Part shown: piece after piece, positions 43,450-52,690 of the stretch | How positions within the stretch are numbered: the stretch's first letter is position 1 | How the letters are laid out: each line of letters begins with the position of its first letter | Origin: Candidatus Melainabacteria bacterium | Lineage (GTDB): Bacteria > Cyanobacteriota > Vampirovibrionia > Obscuribacterales > Obscuribacteraceae | Assembly: GCA_027451745.1 (NCBI GenBank) | Contig: DAIDIP010000010.1 | Location: 1 to 64,000 of the forward strand | Direction of reading: 5' to 3' | DNA: 64,000 nucleotides | Translations under genes and position numbers: made by a program | The notes under the pieces: model-generated | What the model saw: only the letters and a program-made list of their open reading frames with translations | Told to the model about the DNA's origin: nothing | Database searches by the model: none

Positions 43450-44751
43450 CTAACTGGCTGGCACTGCCACTAAAGCGATGTCATCAAGACTATCTGCTAT
43501 TTCAGGAGAATAAATCAACCAGCTGGTTTGATAGTTGCCTTTTACCATGGCACCAATTGGTAAAGACAGAGCAGATAAATCGTGCACTTTTCCATCTTCT
43601 CCTAATACCATAATACTGGCTTGCTGTTGAGCACTACCTGGCTCATGCTCATAAGGGCGAAAATCTGTAGATTCCACACCGACATAATAGTCTGGATCAA
43701 GTCCTTTTTCCTTTGCCACAAGACAGGCTTTATTGTGCACATCTTTTATAAGGGTAGGATCGTTTGCAGGAATGCGATAAGCTTTAAACAATTGTCTATT
43801 TAGAAAACGCTTAGCGAGATCAGCTAAGACTACATCATTTGCTTCGCACCAGCGCTTGATGTGATACATCAATAAAACATCATCAAGCAGCAGATATTTT
43901 TCTACACTAATATTTTTATCAAAAAGCCAGGCTTGCATAGTGTCGTCCATAAAACAACTGTCTTTTTTTGTTTGCCAGGCAAATTTGGCTCTTTTTACTA
44001 TGCTGGCTAAATGTCCGCGTGCAGCTAGATTTTTTTTGTGCGAATAGACTTGAACATACATGGCATAGCGGGCAAAGAGATAATCTTCTACGGCTGTTTG
44101 TCCTTTTTTACCAACAATTAAAATGCGGTCTTCCTTTTCATCTACTGCTAAAGCACTAGCAATACGATGTAAGGCAAATTGTCCGTATGCTGTGCCTGTC
44201 ATATAACTGTCTCGCAAAAGATAATCGCAACGATCACAATCAAGTTGGCTAGATATTAATTGAGAAACATACTTGGGAATATATTTTTTTTGCAAAACCT
44301 GTACAACACTTTGGGCTAAATTTGGAAATTCTTTGTACGATTCTAAAATCTTATGTACTTGAGTGTCGCCAGCAATGATGCGACAACTCCAATCTTCATG
44401 ATGGTAATTGATAATTTTTTCAGTAACATGACTAAATGGACCATGACCAATATCGTGCAATAAAGCAGAAACTAAAATAAGAGGTGCGTATTGATTTATT
44501 ACACTTTGACTGGCAGTAATACTATTTAAAAACTTATAGGCAACATACATTGCTCCAATGCTATGAGTAAAGCGTGAGCCTTCAGCGCCTTGAAAAGTAT
44601 AAGAAGTTATTCCTAATTGTTGAATCCTTCTTAGGCGTTGAAATTCTTTGCTATCTATTAGATCAATTATGAGACGTTGTTCCGGGATATCCCCATCAAG
44701 AACAATATCTTGGTGAACAGGATCTAAATATGTTCGTTTGTGCGATTTCAT
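43450..44751 (-). CDS. HD-domain phosphohydrolase (dGTPase/SAMHD1-like)
   Basis: A 433-residue protein of the HD superfamily like YwfO. Metal ligands are visible as His63 (FTHSIGAMYVAYKF), His99-Asp100 with His103 (LLHDIGHGPFSH), and an Asp in the DCDRCDYLLRDSYMTG helix (171-176). Relatives hydrolyse dNTPs or other nucleotide phosphates. N-terminal DPVHQDIVL and RLRRIQQLG segments are typical. Its start is 14 bases after the 193-residue membrane protein gene's stop, so the two are probably co-transcribed. Confidence 0.87.
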   Translation of the reverse strand: MKSHKRTYLDPVHQDIVLDGDIPEQRLIIDLIDSKEFQRLRRIQQLGITSYTFQGAEGSRFTHSIGAMYVAYKFLNSITASQSVINQYAPLILVSALLHDIGHGPFSHVTEKIINYHHEDWSCRIIAGDTQVHKILESYKEFPNLAQSVVQVLQKKYIPKYVSQLISSQLDCDRCDYLLRDSYMTGTAYGQFALHRIASALAVDEKEDRILIVGKKGQTAVEDYLFARYAMYVQVYSHKKNLAARGHLASIVKRAKFAWQTKKDSCFMDDTMQAWLFDKNISVEKYLLLDDVLLMYHIKRWCEANDVVLADLAKRFLNRQLFKAYRIPANDPTLIKDVHNKACLVAKEKGLDPDYYVGVESTDFRPYEHEPGSAQQQASIMVLGEDGKVHDLSALSLPIGAMVKGNYQTSWLIYSPEIADSLDDIALVAVPAS

Positions 44752-44764
44752 TTTGCACTCAAGA

Positions 44765-45346
44765 TTATTTTTTTGATTTATCGCTGGTCTTTATTGGTGA
44801 ACTTACTTTAGAAGATTCACTGTTTTCATGATTTTGAAACACAGGCATGATTAGTGATATCCAGGCAAAAAGTATTATGCCACCAAACAAAAGTCTTGAA
44901 GATTCATGCAAATTTTGAAAAGCTTCGTGAATACCGACACTATTGTGGATATATGGCAATAAATGTTCCATCTCTGGAGATACGACAAAAGCAAAATTAA
45001 AAGCACAAAGACAGCACACAGCAGTAGCAATATACTGAACCAGCTTGAATCTTGTATATCGGCGAGAAAAAAAGCTGTCTGCCGCTTCAGCGATTAATAA
45101 GGCAACGCCAGCTATGGCTATAATTTTGCTGAAATTCAAAAAAACAGGTGCATTAGTCGTAGCAGCAACTGAAGCAGCTACACCCTTTGCTTCAGCGGCT
45201 TTAACTAAAGTTATGGCCGCAAATACTATTGCTGAGCAACCAGCAAAAAGAATAGATAAAGAAGTGACTCGCAGTATGGCGCCTATTTTTAGGATAAAGG
45301 CAAATTTAGTACGAGACTGTTCGACAATTAAAGTTGGGGAGGGCAT
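44765..45346 (-). CDS. Predicted membrane protein, four helices
   Basis: A 193-residue protein. Hydrophobic spans lie at about 20-48, 70-88, 97-118 and 155-172 (LLFGGIILFAWISLIMPVF); the C-terminus is polar and Lys/Ser-rich. No motif is recognised. It precedes the HD phosphohydrolase gene in the same direction. Part of its N-terminal coding sequence is repeated beyond the adjacent islet (see direct repeat). Confidence 0.65.
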   Translation of the reverse strand: MPSPTLIVEQSRTKFAFILKIGAILRVTSLSILFAGCSAIVFAAITLVKAAEAKGVAASVAATTNAPVFLNFSKIIAIAGVALLIAEAADSFFSRRYTRFKLVQYIATAVCCLCAFNFAFVVSPEMEHLLPYIHNSVGIHEAFQNLHESSRLLFGGIILFAWISLIMPVFQNHENSESSKVSSPIKTSDKSKK

Positions 45347-45675
45347 AAAACACCAATAGAAAAAGTAATAAAAACAAAAGCAATTATACCTGTTTAGAAA
45401 AAGACATTTGCTTTATTAGTGAAGGTGCAAAAAGAAGGTGCATGAGGTCCGAGCATTGGTTGCGCTCGGACCTCATGGCAACAACAAAGTCATCCATGGT
45501 TGAAGAACTGCTGTTCATCCTGTCTTAGTCCTCGATAATATGGGCAGGCGAAATCGCCTCAGACGTGTGTCCATGTCCGGGGAAATATCATCCGCCCAGG
45601 AAACAGTGGCCCACGACTACTTCGACACCGATGATACCGACAGTTTGACTCGCAGTATTGAGTCTATTTTTGATA
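45265..45675. repeat. Direct repeat flanking islet G
   Basis: TGACTCGCAGTAT occurs at 45265-45277 and 45646-45658; the similarity continues with CTATTTTT five bases later in both copies. The first copy lies in the N-terminal codons of the membrane protein gene, and the islet remnant lies between the copies. Confidence 0.6.
45441..45477 (-). terminator. 14-bp terminator-like hairpin of islet G
   Basis: CATGAGGTCCGAGC pairs perfectly with GCTCGGACCTCATG; a moderately T-rich tail (CACCTTCTTTTTGCACC) follows on the minus strand. Confidence 0.65.
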
Positions 45676-45811
45676 TTTTCAGATTGTAAGGGTATTTATA
45701 AACAATAGTGCCACTTAAACGGTGCAACACTGAGACTTGTAAAGACATACGTTAATTGGCTTAGCAAAGATTTACTGCTAACAATTTTAGAAATTAACTC
45801 TATGCTTCTTA

Positions 45812-45831
45812 TCTAGCGTAGCTAGTGCTAA
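45812..45831. repeat. TAGCGC-type short palindrome, copy 7
   Basis: TCTAGCGTAGCTAGTGCTAA, one base off the perfect inverted form in each arm; 112 bases upstream of glgP. Confidence 0.6.
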
Positions 45832-45943
45832 ATACAATCCAAGTAGTAAATTCGTTTTTGTCCTTTCTTGCTTATCTCATGCAAAAGACTAATCGGGGGT
45901 TTAGAATTAAGCGGGTATAACGAAATAAATTAAGGAGTCGTTC

Positions 45944-48526
45944 TTGAAGCCAATTCACAATATTGAAGTAATCCCCTTTTTACCACCAGTTCTGGAGCCT
46001 CTGCGCGAGCTCGCCTTCAATTTACGCTGGAGTTGGGAACATGAAATTATCAAATTATTTGCTCGTCTTGATGATGCATTATGGGAATCATGTGGGCATA
46101 ATCCAGCCCTAATGTTGGGTCTGATTAGCCAAGAGCGTTTACATCATAGAGCTAATGATGCTGGTTTTATTAGTCAGCTGCAGCGCGTTTATCAAAAGCA
46201 TCAAGAATATATGCGCAATGAAAACACCTGGTATAAGCGGCAATTTAAACCATCTGGCGAAACAATAGCTTATTTTTCTGCTGAGTTTGGACTATCTGAA
46301 GCTCTGCCTATATATTCAGGAGGTTTGGGAATTTTAGCTGGCGACCATATCAAAGCTGCCTCAGAATTAGGCTTGCCTTTGGTTGGCGTAGGTATTGTTT
46401 ATCAAGAAGGATACTTTAGACAGTATCTTACTCAAGATGGCTGGCAGCAAGAACGTTATCCAATGAATGATTTTTATAATCTGCCCCTTATACAAGTAAA
46501 AGAGAAAGATGGTAGCCCTGTAGTTATCTCAGTCGATTTTCCTGGACGCAAAGTATATGCTCAAGTCTGGCAAGTACAAGTAGGGCGTGTTCCGTTATAT
46601 CTTTTAGATACTAATATTTCTTTGAATAGTCAGCAGCAAGATCAAGACATCACAGATGCTCTTTATCATGGCGATTCTGAATTGCGTATGAAACAAGAAA
46701 TTATCCTTGGTGTTGGCGGTATCAAAGCACTTAATGCCTTAGGCATACATCCTACAGTTTGTCATATGAATGAAGGACATTCTGCATTTTTAGGATTAGA
46801 GCGCATTAGGATGCTTACCAGAGATCACAAAATACCATTTGCTCAAGCTAAAGAAGTAGCTGCTGCTGGACAAGTTTTTACAACTCATACTGCAGTTCCA
46901 GCTGGTATTGATAAATTCAGTGTTGAACTTATCGATAGATATTGGGGACCTTATTACCCAGAAGTTGGTATATCACAAGAGGAATTCCTTGCTCTTGGAC
47001 GCGGCAATAACCAAGACCCTAATGAGCCTTTTAGTATGGCATTGTTAGCCATTAATCTTTCTTCCAAAAGAAATGCTGTAAGTAAAATACATGGCGATGT
47101 TTCACGCAAATTATTCAAAGACGCATGGCCACAAGTACCGGTCAATGAAATTCCTATTAGTCACATTACAAATGGTATACATGCTAGATCTTGGATATCA
47201 GGCGAAATTTGCGAATTGTATGAACGATATCTTGGTCCACAATGGTATGAAGATGTTACCAATGAAAGAGTGTGGAAACGAGTAGAAGAAATTCCTGATG
47301 AGGAGCTGTGGAGAATACACGAACATCGCAGACAAAGATTAGTCAGCTTTTGCCGTAATCGCTTTCGCAATCAATTAGAAGAACAAGGTGCTCATCCAGC
47401 TGAATTAAAAGAAGCCTTGGAAATATTAGATCCAAGTATTCTTACTATAGGATTTGCTAGACGTGTGGCAACTTATAAACGGGCAAATTTGCTATTAAGA
47501 GATCCAGAAAGATTAGCTGCACTTTTAAATAACAAAGATTATCCAATACAACTTGTTTTTGCTGGCAAGGCTCATCCAGAAGATAATCCTGGCAAAGAAC
47601 TGGTTCGCCAAATAGTGCGTTTTTCTCGTCAAAAAGATATTAGGCGTCGTTTTGTCTTTTTAGAAGACTATGACATGAATGTAGCTAGGTGGATGGTTGG
47701 TGGTGTAGATGTTTGGTTGAATACACCAAGACGTTTTCTTGAAGCCAGCGGCACAAGCGGCATGAAAGTAGCCTTCAATGGTGGGCTTAATCTCAGTATC
47801 CTTGATGGTTGGTGGGATGAAGCCTATGAAAGCGATGCCGGCTGGGCAATAGGCAAAGGCGAAGTTTACGACGATAGCCAATACCAAGATGAAGTGGAGT
47901 CCGGTGCTCTTTATGATCTGCTTGAAAAAGAGCTCATACCTGGCTTTTATGATCGAGATCAGGAAGGATTGCCGCGCGCCTGGATCAATCGTATGAAAAC
48001 ATCTATGCGTAAATTGTGTCCTGTATTCAACATTGAACGTATGGTGCAAGAGTACGCTTTTAACATGTATGTGCCAGCAGGGGCTCGAAGCAAAGACTTT
48101 CTTGCTAATGGAGCGGAGCGAGCCAATAAATTAGTTGATTGGCAAAACAAAGTTCATCATCTTTGGTCACAATTACAAATAGATGCTGTTGAGTCATCCA
48201 ATAATAGAGTTATAAAAGTTGGCGATGACTTAATTGTGCGGGCCTGGATAAAGCTGGGCGATTTAACGCCTGATGATGTTTCAGTACAGATTTATCATGG
48301 CTTAATTGATACTGATGGTGATATCACTGATGGAGAAGTTTTGCCTATGCAAGTTACGGACGAAAAGAAAGGTGCCTTAACTTTATTTTCAGGCACAATT
48401 AAATATTTCAAGAGCGGCCGTCATGGTTACACAATAAGAATATTGCCGCATAATGGCGACCTCAGTTCACCTTTTGATAGCAAGCTTATTCTTTGGGCCA
48501 AAGAACCTATAAGCGTTACTGCCTAA
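45944..48526 (+). CDS. glgP: Alpha-glucan phosphorylase (GT35, DUF3417 type)
   Basis: An 860-residue protein started at TTG with AAGGAG 8 bases upstream. It releases glucose 1-phosphate from glycogen-like glucans with pyridoxal phosphate. The N-terminal 120 residues are the DUF3417 region (EPLRELAFNLRWSWEHEI) that marks the AlgP/MalP-like bacterial and archaeal subfamily. The catalytic core follows with YFSAEFGLSEALPIYSGGLGILAGDH, HMNEGHSAFLGLER, ARRVATYKRANL, and the PLP lysine in EASGTSGMKVAFNGGL near residue 610. Length is normal. It stands alone, flanked by islets G and H. Confidence 0.94.
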   Translation: MKPIHNIEVIPFLPPVLEPLRELAFNLRWSWEHEIIKLFARLDDALWESCGHNPALMLGLISQERLHHRANDAGFISQLQRVYQKHQEYMRNENTWYKRQFKPSGETIAYFSAEFGLSEALPIYSGGLGILAGDHIKAASELGLPLVGVGIVYQEGYFRQYLTQDGWQQERYPMNDFYNLPLIQVKEKDGSPVVISVDFPGRKVYAQVWQVQVGRVPLYLLDTNISLNSQQQDQDITDALYHGDSELRMKQEIILGVGGIKALNALGIHPTVCHMNEGHSAFLGLERIRMLTRDHKIPFAQAKEVAAAGQVFTTHTAVPAGIDKFSVELIDRYWGPYYPEVGISQEEFLALGRGNNQDPNEPFSMALLAINLSSKRNAVSKIHGDVSRKLFKDAWPQVPVNEIPISHITNGIHARSWISGEICELYERYLGPQWYEDVTNERVWKRVEEIPDEELWRIHEHRRQRLVSFCRNRFRNQLEEQGAHPAELKEALEILDPSILTIGFARRVATYKRANLLLRDPERLAALLNNKDYPIQLVFAGKAHPEDNPGKELVRQIVRFSRQKDIRRRFVFLEDYDMNVARWMVGGVDVWLNTPRRFLEASGTSGMKVAFNGGLNLSILDGWWDEAYESDAGWAIGKGEVYDDSQYQDEVESGALYDLLEKELIPGFYDRDQEGLPRAWINRMKTSMRKLCPVFNIERMVQEYAFNMYVPAGARSKDFLANGAERANKLVDWQNKVHHLWSQLQIDAVESSNNRVIKVGDDLIVRAWIKLGDLTPDDVSVQIYHGLIDTDGDITDGEVLPMQVTDEKKGALTLFSGTIKYFKSGRHGYTIRILPHNGDLSSPFDSKLILWAKEPISVTA

Positions 48527-48858
48527 TTACAAACAAATAGCTAGCAATTGCTGTGTTAAGCAATTAGCGCAACCTCGCTAATCTTAGTGCACAGCATTAA
48601 TTTATTAATTGTGGATAAATTATTCTATTGGACTGAGCTTCTCGTATAAGCAATCGATATTTCGTATCACTATTTACAGCATTAATCGTAGCTTTAGACT
48701 GGTTGACAAGCATTGCTTCAACTCATCTACAAGTGGCACTTTATAGTAATCGTCGTTTCTCCACTTCTTCACAAACTCACAAAGCCCAACACATCGCCAA
48801 CCCGACAGATCAATAAGCTTCGCAACAGTGCACAACAGCACCTGGAAAGGAGATCTTT
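48527..48858. other. Upstream spacer of islet H
   Basis: No gene. AT-rich to about 48700 with the TAGCGC repeat at 48564, then a TTGACA hexamer (48703-48708) with TCTACA about 17 bases later as possible promoter, then a GC-richer leader into the islet gene. Confidence 0.45.
48564..48581. repeat. TAGCGC-type short palindrome, copy 8
   Basis: TTAGCGCAACCTCGCTAA: TTAGCG and CGCTAA arms around a 6-base centre; 38 bases after the glgP stop. Confidence 0.6.
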
Positions 48859-49293
48859 ATGGGCGCGCAAACTCTCCCAGAAGCTCGCCCGAGCTTCGGT
48901 CTCGTCATCCTCAACGAATACACTGAAGCATCGCCCGCTTTCCCGGCAATCCCCGAACCGATCATCTTGCCCATGATCGGTCACAAAGAACCAACCATCG
49001 TCAGCATGGACGAATTCCGTCAGCAGCTCGATCTGCAAGCAATTATCAATGCTCGGCGCGAGCAGATTGAGACGGAATATTCAGTGAAAATCCCGCCCCG
49101 ACAATTCGATTCAATCATGGACGAATTTTCGTGGTTGCGGCTTGCGCATCACGCACTATGGCGCGTGTCGGTTGAATTTACTTGTGATGGCGGATGGGGA
49201 CGGCATGAATGGATTCTCACTCGCTCGTTTGACCAGCTGGTCAAACTGCTTGCTGACTACAGAGTCGTTCCCAAATCTGCCCCGACCGTTTAG
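48859..49293 (+). CDS. Hypothetical protein (islet H)
   Basis: A 144-residue protein with a very good GAAAGGAGATCTTT leader before its ATG. Residues 55-100 are helical and charged (FRQQLDLQAIINARREQIETEYSVKI), and residues 105-140 contain Trp-rich beta segments (LWRVSVEFTCDGGWGRHEWILTR). No signal peptide or known family. GC-rich (35 of 60 bases at 48901-48960). A single-gene unit whose terminator abuts the stop of the convergent glycosyltransferase gene. Confidence 0.62.
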   Translation: MGAQTLPEARPSFGLVILNEYTEASPAFPAIPEPIILPMIGHKEPTIVSMDEFRQQLDLQAIINARREQIETEYSVKIPPRQFDSIMDEFSWLRLAHHALWRVSVEFTCDGGWGRHEWILTRSFDQLVKLLADYRVVPKSAPTV

Positions 49294-49309
49294 CCCTCTG
49301 CCCTTCGAT

Positions 49310-49351
49310 AGGGACAATGGCATGGAAGCCATTGTTCTCTACCGTTTTTTT
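49310..49351 (+). terminator. Intrinsic terminator of islet H
   Basis: AGGGACAATGGC pairs with GCCATTGTTCTCT (one G-U/mismatch), followed by seven T. The last base of the stem lies in the stop codon of the minus-strand glycosyltransferase, so islet and backbone gene touch. Confidence 0.8.
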
Positions 49352-50160
49352 GCTTTGTATAAATCACGCAAATAAGTAATTTTTTTTCGCACATAATCTT
49401 GATAAATTGCATTCGCTTTCAAACCTGTTCGTCCATCAAGAAAGCCACCACGAACAAAATAGCGATAAGAGAAAGTCCAAATAGGATGAATAAGCTCGTT
49501 TAATTTGCTGGTGCGCCATGAGCTCATATTATGATTGCTGTCAGTCTCTTTTGAATCTCTTTTTCTATTTTGTCGACTATAAAATTCTTCAGCAGATAAT
49601 TGTGCATAGCGATCAAGGGTTGAAGCGTAATGATCAAAATCGGTATATGAATAATGCAACAGGGGTGAATTCAGTCGGCCAGCAGAGCCTTCTACTTGCA
49701 CCGATTCATGCACTTTCCGTTCAACAAATTTTCCTTTTCCTTTTTTGAACAATCGCAATTGAGCATCGGGATAAAAACCACCATGCTTGAGGGGCGCATC
49801 ACCAATATAAAGCAAACGAGGTATGTGATAACCATCACGCAATTGAGAGTCGCGAGCATTAAGGAGATTGGTAATTTCTTTTGCTAGGTCCTGGCTGACT
49901 ATTTCATCAGCGTCAAGACTCAAAATCCATTCTTGGCTAGCTAGAGACAAGGCAAAGTTTTTTTGCGCGGCATACCCAAGCCACTGCTGATAGTGGCATT
50001 GGGCTCCATATTGCTTGGCTGTTTCTATGGTTTTATCTGTTGAACCAGAATCTACAAGAATGATTTCAGAAGCCAGGCTTGATATAGCCTTTAAAGTTCT
50101 CTCTATAATGCGTTCTTCATTATAAGCAATTATGACTACAGATAAAGGCAGCGTTTTCAT
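49339..50160 (-). CDS. Family 2 glycosyltransferase (WaaE/KdtX-like)
   Basis: A 273-residue GT-A fold enzyme from the ATG at 50160. The nucleotide-sugar site is clear: LSVVIIAYNEERIIERTL at the start, ILVDSGSTDKT (DxG) and WILSLDADEIVS (DxD). The C-terminal FVRGGFLDGRTG and YVRKKITYLRDLYK segments match the LPS-core WaaE/KdtX-type subfamily. No membrane span, so probably a peripheral enzyme of cell-surface glycan synthesis. No other glycan genes lie near. Confidence 0.87.
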   Translation of the reverse strand: MKTLPLSVVIIAYNEERIIERTLKAISSLASEIILVDSGSTDKTIETAKQYGAQCHYQQWLGYAAQKNFALSLASQEWILSLDADEIVSQDLAKEITNLLNARDSQLRDGYHIPRLLYIGDAPLKHGGFYPDAQLRLFKKGKGKFVERKVHESVQVEGSAGRLNSPLLHYSYTDFDHYASTLDRYAQLSAEEFYSRQNRKRDSKETDSNHNMSSWRTSKLNELIHPIWTFSYRYFVRGGFLDGRTGLKANAIYQDYVRKKITYLRDLYKAKKR

Positions 50161-50197
50161 AAGCAATGCTCTACAAACAGCAGCATCCTTCCTTTCA

Positions 50198-51430
50198 TTA
50201 ACGACGAACTCTCATAATGTGATTAGTATTATCAATATCTACCCGTAAATCCCCAAGAAAACTATTACCTAAAAGGGGATAAGGGATACCAGAACTCTCA
50301 GTAACAGAAATAGGCACATCATTTTTTATAACAGAACCCAGACGCATATGGGGAATGTTAAACTTCCAAGATCTAGTAGTACCAGCAACGCCAGCATCCA
50401 TTCCTTCTTCAGCATCTTCAGGAATACTGAAACCAAGGGTCTTAAATTGTGCATAGGAGAAAGCACAGTGAGAAGCACCGGTGTCATAAATCATTGGCAC
50501 CATTTTATTATTGACTTCTACATTTACAATTATTTCTTTGCCCCAATTAGTAAAAGGTATCACGCTGCTTTCGCTTGCAGAGAAGCTTTTAGCGGCATTT
50601 TTCTTTCTAAAGGTGATTGTTCCACTGGTATTATCAGGAGAATTATCCATACTAAGGGTGAAGTCTCTAAAGAAAGATTCACCAAGCAGCGGATGTTTGG
50701 GAGTGGAGGTCGTAGCATCCTCTTGCACATGCAGGGGGAAATTCTTGCGTTCGATTGGCCCAACTTTTAAAGCGACATTCAGCACCCAAATTTTTTGTGC
50801 ACCGCCATCGCCAACACCATGACTGGTTCCCACATGTTTTCCTTCCGGGGCTCTAATACCCAATTGCTCCAATTGGCTTTTAAAAACAACAGTAGATTCT
50901 GCTCCAGAATCAAAAAACATATCAATTGGACGACCATTAATGTATGTACTGACTACAAGATTTTGTCCATCTCTTTGATAAGGAATTCTTACAGTGTCAG
51001 GAAGATTAGTAAATTCAGCACTCTCAGTGCTTGATTGTGCTGGTTGTGCGGCTATTGTGGATCTAGCAGCTGCTGCCTGTTGTTGCATATTTTTATAATA
51101 GGCGGGATCTAAGTATGTTAAGGCTGCTTGAGCACTTTTAGCTGCAGGAGTATTCGGGCAACGTTTGATACATAAAGAATAAGATTGTTTTGCCAGGCTA
51201 AATTCTTTCATGTGATGAAAAGTCAATCCTTGATAGTAAAGGGCATTTGCATCATTTGGATTATTTCTTAAAGTTAAAACAAAGTGATTAAGCGCGTTAT
51301 GATAATCACCTTTGTTATATAAAGCTATGCCTTTGTCCATTTCAGTAACAGCTAAAGTCGGCAAACACAAATAGCTAAACTGACATAGTACTAAGCAGAT
51401 TGAATAAAGGATAAAGGATGGGTTTCTCAT
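50198..51430 (-). CDS. Exported TPR protein with two retropepsin-like aspartic protease domains
   Basis: 410 residues from the ATG at 51430; an upstream TTG frame would overlap the acyl-CoA dehydrogenase-like gene. A signal peptide (about 1-28, FILYSICLVLCQFSYLCLPTLA) is followed by two to three TPR units (DKGIALYNKGDYHNALNHF, ALYYQGLTFHHMKEFSLAKQSY). Two retropepsin-like lobes follow, each with its own catalytic loop: MFFDSGAESTVV near residue 170 and MIYDTGASHCAF near 310, and each ending in a PLLG/SF flap-distal motif. Having both lobes in one chain would allow an intramolecular active dimer, whereas bacterial family members usually have one. Confidence 0.78.
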   Translation of the reverse strand: MRNPSFILYSICLVLCQFSYLCLPTLAVTEMDKGIALYNKGDYHNALNHFVLTLRNNPNDANALYYQGLTFHHMKEFSLAKQSYSLCIKRCPNTPAAKSAQAALTYLDPAYYKNMQQQAAAARSTIAAQPAQSSTESAEFTNLPDTVRIPYQRDGQNLVVSTYINGRPIDMFFDSGAESTVVFKSQLEQLGIRAPEGKHVGTSHGVGDGGAQKIWVLNVALKVGPIERKNFPLHVQEDATTSTPKHPLLGESFFRDFTLSMDNSPDNTSGTITFRKKNAAKSFSASESSVIPFTNWGKEIIVNVEVNNKMVPMIYDTGASHCAFSYAQFKTLGFSIPEDAEEGMDAGVAGTTRSWKFNIPHMRLGSVIKNDVPISVTESSGIPYPLLGNSFLGDLRVDIDNTNHIMRVRR

Positions 51431-51479
51431 ATTTTGAATTCTAAGCAGCACCGTGTTTATTAGTATTACATTTCTAATT

Positions 51480-52613
51480 TTAAATACCAAGTAGCTGGCT
51501 CAATAAGACCTTCTCTTCTTCGTTCGAAGTATCAAATGTTTCAAGCATCTTGCTTTCCAAATAGAAGCGTATCAAAGTAGAATCATTATTTTGTAGAAAC
51601 GGCAAAATAATTTGCAGGCTTTCACCAGTATGATGGCGGGCAATTTTTGTAGCATAAGTTTTTGCCATGGTCGAATAACGTATAAATTTGTCTTTGTTTT
51701 CATCTTTACTGCAAGCAGCGCGATATATCAAAAGACGAGCCGCACTTGTATCGACTGCAGTATCAGCCAGCTTCCATTGTATGGCTTCTGATTTAGAGAG
51801 CTGTTGCCCATTGTGCTCACCTATCTTGGCATAATCGGTGCTTGCTTTTAGTGCATGTTCAACCATACCCAAAGCCGCAGCGGCCAATATAATTTTGACT
51901 ATAGCGTGGGCGAAAGCCAGCCTTTCTTTGTCTAAGTCTTCTATTTCTCCTAAAAGGGCTTTTTTATTGAAAGAATAGTTTTCAAAATTAATGCTAGCCA
52001 AAGATAAGGCTTCTAGTCCCATAGGCGAATGTTGTCGGGTAATTTTAATTTGAGGTGATGATAAATTATCGACAATAACCAAACCCTTATCAGTGGATAC
52101 AAGCATTAAACAAAGTTGGTCCGTTTGTGATGAACCCGGCGCGGAAACGATAGAATTGATTGGAATATTTATTTTTTGACCGGCAACAGTGAGATTGTCA
52201 TTTTGCATCGTAGCTTTTGTGCTTGAATTACCCAACCCAGAATACGCCAATGTACCTATCAATGAGCCTTGAGCAAGCTTAGGCAGGAAGGTAGTTTTTT
52301 GGCTTGCAGAACCATATGTTTTAATAAGCTCAATTGCGGCAATATGATATGCAAAATAAATGACAATGCTTGCTTCATAATGGGCTAATGCTTCAGCTAA
52401 AAGAACTATTGGCAATAGAGTATATTCTTTACCACCATAAGAATTTAGTATATTCAACGAAAGATAGCTTTGTTGCGCCAACAGTTTAAAGATCGAGCCA
52501 ATGTCAGTTTTTCCACTGACAAGGGCTGGGGCCAAAGGAGCAATTTTATCTTTGGCAAATTTCTCAAATTCTTCTTTGAGTTTCAGGTCTTCTTTAGTAA
52601 GAAATGTGTTCAA
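51480..52613 (-). CDS. Acyl-CoA dehydrogenase-like protein, probably atypical
   Basis: A 377-residue protein with the acyl-CoA dehydrogenase fold order: N-terminal helices (LKEEFEKFAKDKIAPLA), a middle beta domain (GTLAYSGLGNSSTKATMQNDNLTVAGQKINI), and C-terminal helices (DKERLAFAHAIVKIILAAAALGMVEHALKASTDYA). The usual C-terminal 'YEGT' segment with catalytic Glu is absent, replaced by LPFLQNNDSTLIRFYLESKMLETF. The FAD-contacting 'T.P..GS' region is also diverged. So it is likely a family member with another activity, or one without dehydrogenase function. It starts 77 bases from the divergent flavin reductase gene. Confidence 0.75.
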   Translation of the reverse strand: MNTFLTKEDLKLKEEFEKFAKDKIAPLAPALVSGKTDIGSIFKLLAQQSYLSLNILNSYGGKEYTLLPIVLLAEALAHYEASIVIYFAYHIAAIELIKTYGSASQKTTFLPKLAQGSLIGTLAYSGLGNSSTKATMQNDNLTVAGQKINIPINSIVSAPGSSQTDQLCLMLVSTDKGLVIVDNLSSPQIKITRQHSPMGLEALSLASINFENYSFNKKALLGEIEDLDKERLAFAHAIVKIILAAAALGMVEHALKASTDYAKIGEHNGQQLSKSEAIQWKLADTAVDTSAARLLIYRAACSKDENKDKFIRYSTMAKTYATKIARHHTGESLQIILPFLQNNDSTLIRFYLESKMLETFDTSNEEEKVLLSQLLGI

Positions 52614-52690
52614 TTTTTAAAACTTGTGCTAGTAGCGTATTGCATAATTATAGACTAAGCTGAAAGGACGAAACAGAGATAAATGTCATT

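Larger units (their letters stand above)
45347..45943. other. Islet G, a reduced GC-rich islet without a clear gene
   Basis: Holds a 14-bp terminator hairpin (45441-45477), GC-rich sequence to 45650, then AT-rich spacer with the TAGCGC repeat at 45812. Possible short frames: 38 codons on plus (45573-45689, MSGEISSAQETV start) and 44 codons on minus through the hairpin. Neither has strong support, so this may be a decayed islet. Confidence 0.45.
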
